From contig CBDCGC010000003.1 in assembly GCA_965216585.1 (NCBI GenBank), positions 3,968,001-4,032,000 on the forward strand: a stretch of 64,000 nucleotides of DNA, read 5' to 3'. Shown here piece after piece: positions 1 to 11,600 of the stretch; position 1 is the stretch's first letter, and each line of letters starts with the position of its first letter. The position numbers and the translations under genes are program-made. Source of the stretch: CADEER01 sp965216585. GTDB taxonomy: Bacteria; Desulfobacterota; Binatia; HRBIN30; CADEER01. Under the pieces are notes generated by a model. It was not told the DNA's origin, ran no database searches, and saw nothing but the letters and a program-made list of their open reading frames with translations.

Positions 1-2154
1 CAACCGCGACACCGACGGATACGCCGACCGCGACGCCGACCCAGACGCCAACGAACACCCCGACTCAGACGCCGACGAATACGCCGACCAACACGCCGAC
101 GGATACGGCAACGCCGACGAGCACGGCGACCGCGACACCAACGGATACACCGACCGCGACGCCGACCAATACGCCAACGAGCACCCCGACTCAGACGCCG
201 ACGAACACGCCGACGGAAACGCCGACGAACACCCCGACGAACACCCCTACCAATACGCCGACGAACACGCCGACGAGTACGGCAACCGCGACACCAACGG
301 ATACGCCGACCGCGACGCCAACCCAGACGCCGACCAACACCCCGACGAATACGCCGACCAATACGCCGACGAACACGCCGACGGATACGGCAACGCCGAC
401 GAGCACGGCAACCGCGACACCAACGGATACGCCGACCGCGACGCCGACCCAGACGCCAACGAACACCCCGACTCAGACGCCGACGAACACGCCGACGAAC
501 ACCCCGACGAACACCCCGACCAATACGCCAACGAACACCCCGACTCAGACGCCGACGAATACGCCGACGAACACCCCGACGAACACCCCGACCAATACGC
601 CAACGAACACGCCGACGGATACCAACGCCGACGGATACGCCGACCGCGACGCCGACCCAGACGCCAACGAACACCCCGACCAATACGCCGACGGATACGG
701 CAACGCCGACGAGCACGGCAACCGCGACACCAACGGATACGCCGACCGCGACGCCGACCCAGACGCCAACGAACACCCCGACTCAGACGCCGACGAACAC
801 GCCGACAGAGACCCCGACGAACACCCCGACCAATACGCCGACGAACACGCCGACGGATACGGCAACGCCGACGAGCACGGCAACCGCGACACCGACGGAT
901 ACGCCGACCGCGACGCCGACCCAGACGCCAACGAACACCCCGACTCAGACGCCGACGAACACGCCGACGGAAACGCCGACCAATACGCCAACGAACACGC
1001 CGACCAACACGCCGACGAATACGCCGACGAACACGCCGACGAGCACGCCGACGAGCACGCCGACCAACACTCCAACTCAGACGCCGACGAACACCCCGAC
1101 CAACACGCCGACCCAGACCCCGACGGATACGGCAACGCCGACGGATACGGCAACCGCGACACCAACGGATACGCCGACTCAGACGCCGACGAACACCCCG
1201 ACCAATACGCCAACGAACTCCCCGACTCAGACGCCGACAGAGACCCCGACGCACACCCCGACCAATACGCCGACGAACACGCCGACGGATACGGCAACGC
1301 CGACGAGCACGGCGACCGCGACACCAACGGATACGCCGACCGCGACGCCAACCCAGACGCCGACCAATACGCCGACGAACACGCCGACCAATACGCCGAC
1401 GGAAACGCCGACGGATACGGCAACGCCGACGAGCACGGCGACCGCGACACCAACGGATACGCCGACCGCGACGCCGACCCAGACGCCGACGAACACGCCG
1501 ACAAATACGCCAACGAACACGCCGACGGATACGGCAACGCCGACGAGCACGGCGACCGCGACACCAACGGATACGCCGACCGCGACGCCGACCCAGACGC
1601 CGACGAACACGCCGACAAATACGCCGACGGAAACGCCGACGGATACGGCAACGCCGACGAGCACGGCGACCGCGACACCAACGGATACGCCGACCGCGAC
1701 GCCGACCCAGACGCCGACCAATACCCCGACGAACACCCCGACCAATACACCAACGCAGACGCCGACCAACACTCCGGTGCCGCCGACGGCAACGTCAACG
1801 AGCACACCTGTACCGCCTACCGCGACATCGACGGCTACGGAGACTCCGACCAACACGCCGACGAACACCCCGACCGAGACTCCGACGAATACGCCGACCG
1901 ACACACCGACGAATACGCCGACCAACACGCCGACAAATACGCCGACTCAGACGCCGACGAACACCCCGACGAATACTCCCACACAGACGCCGACCAACAC
2001 GCCGACGAATACTCCGACAAATACGCCAACGCAGACACCGACGAATACGCCGGTGCCGACCGATACGGCGACGCCGGTACCGACCGAAACGTCGACCCCA
2101 GTCCCGACCGAGACCCCTGTGGCCACCGCGACGTCGACCGCAACCCCGACGCCG
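1..2154 (+). repeat. Thr-Pro coding minisatellite (6-bp/12-bp units)
   Basis: A low-complexity tract of ACN-CCN (Thr-Pro) codons with N, D, Q, E, A or S at the third position of each TPx triplet. Third codon positions vary (acg/acc/act, ccg/cca/ccc), so the protein repeat is kept while the DNA drifts. Composite blocks reading TATPTDTPTATPTQTP recur several times. No stop codon occurs in any forward frame over this stretch. Confidence 0.95.
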
Positions 2155-5100
2155 TTCATGCTGAACCTGGGCGACTTGGTGTGGCTCGATGTGGATGGGG
2201 ACGGGGAGCAGGACGGGGGTGAGCCCGGGATCGAAGGCGCGGTGGTGGAGCTCCTCGAGGCCGACGGCACGACGCCAGCGCGCGATTCGTCCAACAACTT
2301 GGTAACCCCGCAGGTGACCGGAGCCGACGGGCTGTACAATTTCACCGATCTGGCCCCTGGCGAGTACGTGGTGCGGGTGGCGGTGGCGGCCGGGCTCGAG
2401 CTGACGCAGGGCGGGGCCGACCCCGACGACGACGACAACACCGACTCCAACGGAATCTTTGCCGGGCCGTCGGTGGCGCTCAGCGACCCCGTCGAGCTCA
2501 GTGTCGGCGGCGAGCCCGACACCGGTGAGGACGGCGACGGAAGGCAAGGAAACCGGACGGTGGACTTCGGCTTCTACGAGCCCGCCGCGCTGGGCAACTA
2601 CGTGTGGCTGGATGAAGACCGAGACGGCGAGCAGGACGCCGGAGAGAGCGGCATCGGCAACGTGGTGGTGGAGCTGATCGATGCGAGCACCGGCACGGTG
2701 ATCGACACGCGGGTGACCGATGCCGAGGGTGGGTATCTGTTCACCGAGCTGCCGCCGGGCGACTACGAGGTGCGGGTCGACGAGTCGACGCTGCCGGCCG
2801 GGTTCGAGCAGACCACCAACCCGGTACGCCCGGGCTCCGACTTCGGTAACCAGTCGCAGGACGGCCCCCATGGCGGGTACCCCGTGTCGTTGGAATCGGG
2901 GGAGGAGAACCTGACGGCGGACTTTGGCTACAACGTGAACCCCGACGATATGCCCAATGAAGCCGCACTGGGCGACCGGGTGTGGATCGATGTGGACGGC
3001 GACGGGGTGCGGGACCCCGGCGAGCCGGGTGTAGAAGGTGTGTTGGTACACCTGATCGGCCCCGGAGCCGACGGGATCTTCGGCACCGCCGATGACCAGG
3101 TGCTGAGCACGACGACGACCGATTCGACCGGATTCTATATGTTCACCGGGCTGGAGCCCGGCGCCTACCAGACCGAGGTGGTGGCCTCGAACTTCAACGC
3201 CGGCCAGCCGCTCGACGGATACACCCAGACCGGCGACCCGGACTACTACGCCGAGATGCTGCCCGGCGCAGAAGGGGACAACCGCACCACGACCCCAGTG
3301 ATCCTCGGCCCCGGCGACGTGTTCTTGAATGCCGACTACGGCTACCAGCCGCCGGCAGAGGAGGATAACTCGATCGGAGACACGGTGTGGTTCGACGCCG
3401 ACGCCGACGGGATGCAGGACGCGGGCGAGGCGGGGATCCCCGGAGTGACGCTGGGCATCATCCGCGACGACGATGGCGACGGCGTGATCGACCCGGGCGA
3501 GGGGTACATCGCCACGACGACCACCGACGAGAACGGCAACTACCTCTTCGAAGGGCTGCCCGACGGGAGCTACATCGTGGTGGTGAGCGACAGCGACAAC
3601 GTGCTGGGCGAGCTCGAGCAGAGCGGGGACCCCGACGCGGTGCTCGACGGCATGAGCTCAGTGGTCGGTCTGGGAGTGGGTAACAACTCCCCCGAGCAGG
3701 ATCTCGACCAGGACTTCGGCTACACGCCGGTGGGGCACGAGCCGAATGAGGGGCTGATCGGAGACACGGTCTTCCTCGACGTGAACACCAACGGCCAGCC
3801 CGATCCGGGTGAGGGGATCGAGGGCGTGGTGGTGGAGCTGCGCGACGACGGCGGAGTGCTGGTGCAGAGCACCACGACCAACGAGAACGGGATGTACTGG
3901 TTTGGCGGCCTCGACCCCAGTGCCGAGTACCAGGTGGAGGTGGTGCGGAGCACGCTGCCGCCGGGTGTGGTCAACACGGTCGATCCGGACGGGACGACCG
4001 ACAGCATGTCGGTGGTCGATCTGGGAGATGCGGGCACCGACGGAGTCAACGACCCCGACGTAACCGACAACGGGACCAATCTCGGCCAGGACTTCGGCTA
4101 CGTGCCCGATCCGACCCAGCCGCTGGGGAGCATTGGTGACCTGGTGTGGCTCGATACCAACGCCGACGGGGTCAACGACGGACCGAGCGGGCCCGACGGA
4201 GTGCTGGGGACACAAGATGATGAGCCGGGCTTTGAAGGGGTGACCCTCGATCTCTACCTCGACAGCAACGGCAATGGGGAGATCGACCCCGGTGAGCCGC
4301 GCATCCAGAGCACCGAGACCGACGCCAACGGAGGGTATCTGTTCGAGAGCCTGCCGGTGGACGACAACGGCAACCCGGTGAGCTACGTGGTGGACGTGAG
4401 CGACGAGAACGGCGTGCTGGCAGGCTACTGGCACTCGCTGGGAGCGCCGAACACCAATGACAACAGCCAGGTGGATCCCTATGCGGTGGAGCTGAGCACG
4501 GCCGAGCCCAGCGATCTCACCGCCGACTTCGGCTACTACGTGGCCCCTGCGGCGGTCGGCAACCGGGTGTGGCTCGACCTCGACGAGGACGGAGTGCAGG
4601 ACCCGGGCGAGCCGGGGATAAGTGGGCTGCCGGTGTACCTGACGATTACCTACCCCAACGGGCAGCAGGTGGAGGTGGTAACCACGACCGACCCCGACGG
4701 ACACTACTCCTTCGATGTGCTGCTCGACGAGGACTACAACGGAGACGGCAGTGGTCCGGAGCCGACCTTTGAGGTGAGCTTCCCCGTCCCCAGTGGCTAC
4801 GCGCCCAGTCCGGTGGGGAGCACGGGGCCGGCGATGGACTCCGATGACCACGGCGGAGCAGTGGCCAACCCGATCCAGGGGCGGACTGACACCTCGGCGC
4901 TGCCCAACCCCGGAGACGAGGAGACGATCGCACGCACCGACTTCGGTGTGTTCGTCGTGGTCGACGTCGACCTGGTCAAGAGCTACACCCCGAGCTCGCC
5001 GCAGCCGGGTGACGAGGTCACCTTCATCCTCAACGTGAGCAATGCGCACGACGCCAGCCCCGCAACCAACGTGGAGATCACCGACGTGGTGCTGCCCGGC

Positions 5101-5469
5101 TTCGAGTACGTGGCGGGCAGCATCGGTGGTGGTGACGTGGCCGATCAGAGTGCGGCGCCGACCCTGCGCTGGATGATCGACACCCTGGCACCCGGGGCCA
5201 GTGAGCAGCTCACCTTCCGCGCCGTCATCGTCGGCGTGGGCAACCTGCGCAACTTCGCCGAGGTGACCAGCACCGACCAGACCGACCGCGACTCCACCCC
5301 CGACAACGGCGACGACGGAGAAGGCCCCGACGAAGACGACGACGACATCGTCCTCATCACCCCGAGTGTTCCAGCCCCAGCTCCCGCCCTCGGTCCCCTC
5401 GGCCTGCTGGTCGCAATGGCTGTGCTGCTCGCCGTGTCACGTCGCAGGTGGCGACAGACCCCAGGCTGA
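1..5469 (+). CDS. Giant Thr-Pro stalk surface protein with SdrD-B-like domains (5' partial, frameshifted)
   Basis: The 3' part of a cell-surface protein whose start lies before the window. It opens with a Thr-Pro repeat stalk up to about 2154. Seven SdrD-B-like domains follow (about 2161 to 4940), each beginning GDxVWxDxDxDGxxDxGE and holding Asp-rich calcium-loop motifs. A DUF11-like domain (about 4960-5260) and an acidic linker come next. The end is a tripartite C-terminus: a PAPALGPLG motif, a hydrophobic helix and the basic tail SRRRWR, probably an anchor or sorting signal. The repeat reads in frame 3 up to about 620 and in frame 1 from 625 to the stop, so the gene is interrupted by a 2-bp deletion or an assembly error. 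GTG 1777 is only the first start-like codon in frame, not a real start. Paralogous to the next gene. Role in adhesion or as a surface stalk is inferred. Confidence 0.8.
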   Translation, partial: QPRHRRIRRPRRRPRRQRTPRLRRRRIRRPTRRRIRQRRRARRPRHQRIHRPRRRPIRQRAPRLRRRRTRRRKRRRTPRRTPLPIRRRTRRRVRQPRHQRIRRPRRQPRRRPTPRRIRRPIRRRTRRRIRQRRRARQPRHQRIRRPRRRPRRQRTPRLRRRRTRRRTPRRTPRPIRQRTPRLRRRRIRRRTPRRTPRPIRQRTRRRIPTPTDTPTATPTQTPTNTPTNTPTDTATPTSTATATPTDTPTATPTQTPTNTPTQTPTNTPTETPTNTPTNTPTNTPTDTATPTSTATATPTDTPTATPTQTPTNTPTQTPTNTPTETPTNTPTNTPTNTPTNTPTNTPTSTPTSTPTNTPTQTPTNTPTNTPTQTPTDTATPTDTATATPTDTPTQTPTNTPTNTPTNSPTQTPTETPTHTPTNTPTNTPTDTATPTSTATATPTDTPTATPTQTPTNTPTNTPTNTPTETPTDTATPTSTATATPTDTPTATPTQTPTNTPTNTPTNTPTDTATPTSTATATPTDTPTATPTQTPTNTPTNTPTETPTDTATPTSTATATPTDTPTATPTQTPTNTPTNTPTNTPTQTPTNTPVPPTATSTSTPVPPTATSTATETPTNTPTNTPTETPTNTPTDTPTNTPTNTPTNTPTQTPTNTPTNTPTQTPTNTPTNTPTNTPTQTPTNTPVPTDTATPVPTETSTPVPTETPVATATSTATPTPFMLNLGDLVWLDVDGDGEQDGGEPGIEGAVVELLEADGTTPARDSSNNLVTPQVTGADGLYNFTDLAPGEYVVRVAVAAGLELTQGGADPDDDDNTDSNGIFAGPSVALSDPVELSVGGEPDTGEDGDGRQGNRTVDFGFYEPAALGNYVWLDEDRDGEQDAGESGIGNVVVELIDASTGTVIDTRVTDAEGGYLFTELPPGDYEVRVDESTLPAGFEQTTNPVRPGSDFGNQSQDGPHGGYPVSLESGEENLTADFGYNVNPDDMPNEAALGDRVWIDVDGDGVRDPGEPGVEGVLVHLIGPGADGIFGTADDQVLSTTTTDSTGFYMFTGLEPGAYQTEVVASNFNAGQPLDGYTQTGDPDYYAEMLPGAEGDNRTTTPVILGPGDVFLNADYGYQPPAEEDNSIGDTVWFDADADGMQDAGEAGIPGVTLGIIRDDDGDGVIDPGEGYIATTTTDENGNYLFEGLPDGSYIVVVSDSDNVLGELEQSGDPDAVLDGMSSVVGLGVGNNSPEQDLDQDFGYTPVGHEPNEGLIGDTVFLDVNTNGQPDPGEGIEGVVVELRDDGGVLVQSTTTNENGMYWFGGLDPSAEYQVEVVRSTLPPGVVNTVDPDGTTDSMSVVDLGDAGTDGVNDPDVTDNGTNLGQDFGYVPDPTQPLGSIGDLVWLDTNADGVNDGPSGPDGVLGTQDDEPGFEGVTLDLYLDSNGNGEIDPGEPRIQSTETDANGGYLFESLPVDDNGNPVSYVVDVSDENGVLAGYWHSLGAPNTNDNSQVDPYAVELSTAEPSDLTADFGYYVAPAAVGNRVWLDLDEDGVQDPGEPGISGLPVYLTITYPNGQQVEVVTTTDPDGHYSFDVLLDEDYNGDGSGPEPTFEVSFPVPSGYAPSPVGSTGPAMDSDDHGGAVANPIQGRTDTSALPNPGDEETIARTDFGVFVVVDVDLVKSYTPSSPQPGDEVTFILNVSNAHDASPATNVEITDVVLPGFEYVAGSIGGGDVADQSAAPTLRWMIDTLAPGASEQLTFRAVIVGVGNLRNFAEVTSTDQTDRDSTPDNGDDGEGPDEDDDDIVLITPSVPAPAPALGPLGLLVAMAVLLAVSRRRWRQTPG
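618..627 (+). other. 2-bp deletion/frameshift in the repeat stalk
   Basis: The unit that elsewhere reads gatacggcaacgccg appears here as gataccaacgccg, lacking gg. Upstream the TP frame begins at positions divisible by 3; from 625 it begins at positions of the form 3n+1 and stays so to the stop at 5469. All other units between 1 and 2154 keep frame. Either real (phase variation, decay) or an assembly error in a repeat. Confidence 0.85.
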
Positions 5470-5563
5470 CAACGGCGATCACCTTTAGCTTTAGCGATCG
5501 TTCAAATAGGTTCCCTCTTTTCGGCATCGGCGGTGACGGAGAGGAAGGCCTGCCGATGAGGTT

Positions 5564-5583
5564 TGCGTGACGATCATCACGCA
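5564..5583. promoter_or_regulatory. CRP/FNR-like dyad upstream of the second surface-protein gene
   Basis: TGCGTGA-CGATCA-TCACGCA is a perfect 7-bp dyad around a 6-nt centre, close to the CRP-family pattern TGTGA-N6-TCACA. It lies about 100 bp before the proposed start at 5683 in the 213-bp gap between the two giant genes. A clear -10/-35 pair was not assigned. Regulatory role is inferred. Confidence 0.4.
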
Positions 5584-5682
5584 TGATTGACGAATTTTGT
5601 CCGCTGAAAACCGCAAGTCAGTTCACATGTAGTTACTGATTGGCGTTCGTTGTGATTGGCGTAGTGTTTGCTGTGACCGAGG

Positions 5683-8600
5683 GTGATGTCTGGAGGTGCG
5701 CAAGCGGATGTGCCAGGAAACGGCGTTATACTCAGTCTGAAATTGAACGCGGGCGGTTGTATCACCGCCCGGTACGATGTGGCAGCACAGCGGACTTCCA
5801 CTTGGGTTTTGCCCCATAGGTCTCTGCCCCGTAGGTCTCTGGGCGTTGAGATCAAGCAGGCGTTGGCCCGCGCCGTTCTTGCAACATTGCTGGTTGTTTT
5901 GGCCGGGGTGACGGAGGGGCTGGCGGCGATTACCTCCGGCACGAGCACGAGTGGTTCTGCCGGTAACACGACATCATTGACGTTTTCGCACACGGTAGCA
6001 TCCGGCTCCGACCGCGTGTTGGTCGTGGGCGTTCACGTCGTAGATGCTGGCTCCAGTGTAACCAGTGTTACCTACGGTGGTGTCAATCTGACCCAGGCCG
6101 GCAGTGTGACCCACGGAAGCAAGGTGCGCACGGAGATCTGGTACCTCGTGACTCCGTTGGTCGGTACTGACGACGTGGTCATCACGATTCCAGCCGCCCA
6201 AGATCTGGCTGGTGGAGCAACCACGTACTTCGGTGTCGATGGAGCGAATCCGATTGGTACCGTCGCTACCAACGCGGATAAATCGACGTCCGCTTCGGTA
6301 TCGGTCTCGAGCAATTGTGGAGATCTGATCGTTGACGCCGTGACCGCGACCGGAAACGCCAACACATTGACCGAAGGCGCTGGGCAGACCCTCTCGTATA
6401 GTGAAGATACCGGGACTGGGTCCAAGGATGTGCGCGGAGCTGGCAGCACTGAGCCCGGCGATGGCGCTGTGACCATGTCGTGGACTCTTGGCGGGAATCG
6501 GGATTGGGCGATTGTCGCCGTTCCGCTTCAGCCCACGGGCGTCGTTTGCACACCGACGAGCACACCTACGGAAACGTCGACGCCGACCATCACGGACACG
6601 CCGACGATCACGCCGACTCCGACGGTCACGCCAACCTCCACTGATACGGCGACCCCGACGGCGACGTTCGAGCCGTCGTCGGTCTGCTATGTGGTTGCAG
6701 ATGCTGGTGGTGGAAACGGCGGTGACGATCTTCTGGCTCAGGTCGACAAGACATCCACGGGGCCTGATGTTCCGATTGGCACCGGTACCGGAACCAATTT
6801 GATTGAGGCCATTGCCTACCGATCCAGCACAGGTGTTCTTTACGGCGCCAACGGGAATCAGCTCGGAACGATCGACGAAGGGACTGGTGTTTTCACCGCG
6901 ACTTCGAGCACGTTCGGCACGGGCAACGGTTCGCTGGGTGCCATTACGTTCTCCGACATCGATGGTCTGGCTTTCGATCCAGTCAGCGGAATTTTGTACG
7001 GAAGTGTCCGCCTCACGACCGGTGATGATCTGTTGATCCAGATCGATCCGAGCACGGGAGCGCATGTTGCGGACGCCTTCGGGACCAATATCGACTACGT
7101 CGTGATGCCCGCAACTCTCGGACTGGGCGATATCGACGACATCGCTGTCGATCCTTCGGATGGCCAGATGTACGCGATTGCCAACAACGGGGGCGTTAGC
7201 GATCGTCTGGTCCAAGTCAACAAAGCTACGGGCGCTACCACGGACGTCGGGCTGATTGGGATTGCCGATGTCGAGGGGCTGGCTTTCGATCCGGATGGGA
7301 CACTGCGTGCGACGACGGGAAGTGCCTCTGGGACGACGAGCAATCGTCTCTACGTTTTAAACAAAACCACGGCCGCGGCAGGTGCATTTATTCAACTCAA
7401 CGCCGGATCCGACTACGAAGCTCTCGAATGTAACTTGGCAGTACCGACCCCAACGCCGACAGAGACATCGACAAGCACCCCAACTGGAACGCCGACGGAG
7501 ACGCCGACTCAGACCCAGACGGAAACGCCAACGAACACGCCGACTCAGACCCCGACGAACACGCCAACAGAGACGCCGACAGAGACGCCGACGCAGACGC
7601 CAACGAACACGCCGACTCAGACGCCGACGAACACGCCAACCAATACGCCGACAGAGACGCCAACGAATACGCCAACCCAGACGCCGACGAATACGCCGAC
7701 CAATACCCCGACTCAGACGCCGACGAACACGCCAACGAACACCCCGACTCAGACACCGACGAACACCCCGACCAATACGCCGACTCAAACGCCGACGAAC
7801 ACCCCGACTCAGACGCCGACGAATACACCGACCAATACGCCGACTCAGACGCCGACCAACACCCCGACCAATACGTCGACTCAAACGCCGACGAACACCC
7901 CGACCAATACGCCGACTCAGACTCCGACGAATACTCCGACGAACACGCCAACTCTGACGCCGACCAGCACACCGACGAACACGCCGACTCAAACGCCGAC
8001 GAACACCCCGACGAACACGCCGACTCAAACGCCGACGAACACCCCGACGAACACGCCGACTCAAACGCCGACGAACACCCCGACCAACACGCCGACGCAG
8101 ACGCCGACCAATACGCCGACGAACACCCCGACGAATACGCCAACGCAGACGCCGACGAACACCCCGACCAATACGCCAACTCAGACCCCGACGAACACCC
8201 CGACCAATACCTCGACGAATACCCCGACGAACACCCCGACCAATACGCCAACTCAGACCCCGACGAATACTCCGACGAACACGCCAACTCAGACCCCGAC
8301 GAATACTCCGACAAACACGCCAACTCAGACGCCGACCAATACGCCGACCAGCACGCCGACGCAGACGCCGACTAATACCCCGACCAACACACCGACGCAG
8401 ACGCCGACGAATACCCCGACCAACACGCCGACGCAGACGCCGACGAACACTCCGACGAACACGCCAACGAACACGCCGGTGCCACCGACAGCAACGGCGA
8501 CGGCGACCGATACGCCAGTACCGCCGACAGCGACGTCGACCGTGACCGATACGCCGACTAGCACGCCGACGAATACGCCAACTCAGACCCCGACGAACAC

Positions 8601-11600
8601 CCCGACCAACACGCCAACGCAGACGCCGACGAACACCCCGACCAACACGCCAACTCAGACCCCGACGGACACCCCGACCAACACGCCGACTCAGACGCCG
8701 ACGAACACCGCGACCAACACGCCAACTCAGACCCCGACGAACACCCCGACCAACACGCCGACGCAGACGCCGACGAACACTCCGACCAGCACACCGACTC
8801 AGACGCCGACGAACACCCCGACCAACACGCCGACGCAGACGCCGACGAACACTCCGACCAACACGCCAACGAACACGCCGACCAGCACGCCGACGCAGAC
8901 GCCGACGAATACCCCGACCAACACACCGACGCAGACGTCGACGAACACCCCGACCAACACGCCGACGCAGACGCCGACGAACACTCCGACCAACACGCCA
9001 ACGCAGACGCCGACGAACACCCCGACCAACACACCGACGCAGACGTCGACGAACACCCCGACCAACACGCCGACGCAGACGCCGACTAATACCCCGACCA
9101 ACACACCGACGCAGACGCCGACGAACACCCCGACCAACACGCCAACGCAGACGCCGACGAACACTCCGACCAACACGCCAACGAACACGCCGACCAGCAC
9201 GCCGACGCAGACGCCGACGAACACCCCGACCAACACGCCAACTCAGACCCCGACGAACACCGCGACCAACACGCCAACTCAGACACCGACGGACACCCCG
9301 ACCAACACGCCGACTCAGACGCCGACGAACACCCCGACCAACACGCCGACGCAGACGTCGACGAACACCCCGACCAACACGCCGACGCAGACGCCGACGA
9401 ACACCCCGACCAACACGCCGACGCAGACGTCGACGAACACCCCGACCAATACGCCGACGCAGACGCCGACGAACACCCCGACCAACACGCCAACTCAGAC
9501 CCCGACGAACACCCCGACCAACACGCCGACTCAGACGCCGACGAACACCCCGACCAACACGCCGACGCAGACGTCGACGAATACCCCGACCAACACGCCG
9601 ACGCAGACGCCGACGAACACCCCGACCAACACGCCAACGAACACGCCGGTGCCACCGACAGCAACGGCGACGGCGACCGATACGCCAGTACCGCCGACAG
9701 CGACGTCGACCGTGACCGATACGCCGACTAGCACGCCGACGAATACGTCGACGCAGACCCGGACGAACACTCCGACAAACACGCCAACTCAGACCCCGAC
9801 GAACACGCCGACGCCGACGTCGACCAACACCCCGACCAACACCCCGACGAACACGCCGACGCAGACGCCGACCAACACGCCAACGAACACGCCGGTGCCA
9901 CCGACAGCAACGGCGACTGCGACCGACACGCCAGTACCGCCGACAGCGACGTCGACCGTGACCGATACGCCGACTAGCACGCCGACGAATACGCCAACTC
10001 AGACCCCGACGGACACCCCGACCAACACGCCAACTCAGACGCCGACGAACACCGCGACCAACACGCCAACTCAGACCCCGACGAACACCGCGACCAACAC
10101 GCCAACTCAGACCCCGACGGACACCCCGACCAACACGCCGACTCAGACGCCGACGAACACCGCGACCAACACGCCAACGCAGACCCCGACGAACACCCCG
10201 ACCAACACGCCGACGCAGACGCCGACGGACACTCCGACCAACACGCCAACGAACACGCCGACCAGCACGCCGACGCAGACGCCGACGAACACCCCGACCA
10301 ACACACCGACGCAGACGTCGACGAACACCCCGACCAACACGCCGACGCAGACGCCGACGAACACTCCGACCAACACGCCAACGCAGACGCCGACGAACAC
10401 CCCGACCAACACACCGACGCAGACGTCGACGAACACGCCGACCAACACGCCGACGCAGACGCCGACTAATACCCCGACCAACACACCGACGCAGACGCCG
10501 ACGAACACCCCGACCAACACGCCGACGCAGACGCCGACGAACACTCCGACCAACACGCCAACGAACACGCCGACCAGCACGCCGACGCAGACGCCGACGA
10601 ATACCCCGACCAACACACCGACGCAGACGTCGACGAACACCCCGACCAACACGCCGACGCAGACGCCGACGAACACCCCGACCAACACACCAACTCAGAC
10701 ACCGACGGACACCCCGACCAACACGCCGACTCAGACGCCGACGAACACCGCGGCCAACACGCGAACTCAGACCCCGACGAATACCCCGACCAACACACCG
10801 ACGCAGACGTCGACGAACACCCCGACCAACACGCCGACGCCGACGCCGACGAACACCCCGACGAATACGCCAACGAACACGCCGACCAGCACGCCGACGC
10901 AGACGCCGACGAATACCCCGACCAACACACCGACGCAGACGTCGACGAACACCCCGACCAACACGCCGACGCAGACGCCGACGAACACCCCGACCAACAC
11001 GCCGACTCAGACGCCGACGAACACCGCGACCAACACGCGAACTCAGACCCCGACGAACACCCCGACCAACACGCCGACTCAGACGCCGACCAATACGCCT
11101 ACGAACACGCCGACGGACACGGCAACGGAGACTCCGACTCCGACGCCGCTGCCAAACGGCGTGATCGGCAATCGGGTATGGCTCGACGAGGATGGTGACG
11201 GAGATCAGGATCCGGGTGAGGACGGGATCGCTAACGTAACCGTCGAGCTACTCGACGACATGGGGATGGTGATTGCGTCGACGGTAACCGATACCGATGG
11301 CGGCTACCTTTTTACCGATCTGCCGCCCGGTGACTACACGGTTCGCGTCGATCCGATGTCGACGCCGAGCGGACTCTCGGACAACCCGACTTTCGATGAA
11401 GATGGTATCGGCACGCCGCACGAGACCGACGTCAGCCTGGCGCTCGGCGAAGAGCATCTCACCGCCGACTTCGGATACAACTGGACCTCGCCCGACGAGA
11501 CCAACACTCCCGGACCGGGTGCCACGGGGGCACTTGGTGACCGGATCTGGAACGATGCCGATGGTGATGGGGTCCAGGATTCCGGTGAATCCGGCATCGG

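Noticed and set aside
1777..1779. GTG at 1777 as the start of the first surface protein
   Set aside because: It lies inside the Thr-Pro stalk with the same repeat before it in frame from 625. It has no signal peptide or ribosome binding site.
191..1928. Long minus-strand ORFs reading VGVFVGV, and Arg- or Ser/Ala/Tyr-rich ORFs over the repeats
   Set aside because: They are antisense or shifted readings of the Thr-Pro repeat, where no frame meets a stop. Composition is purely periodic and there are no credible starts. The same holds for 7357-11000.
7441..11145. Possible CRISPR array
   Set aside because: The repeats are 6-12 bp units without spacers, coding in one long frame, and no cas genes are present.
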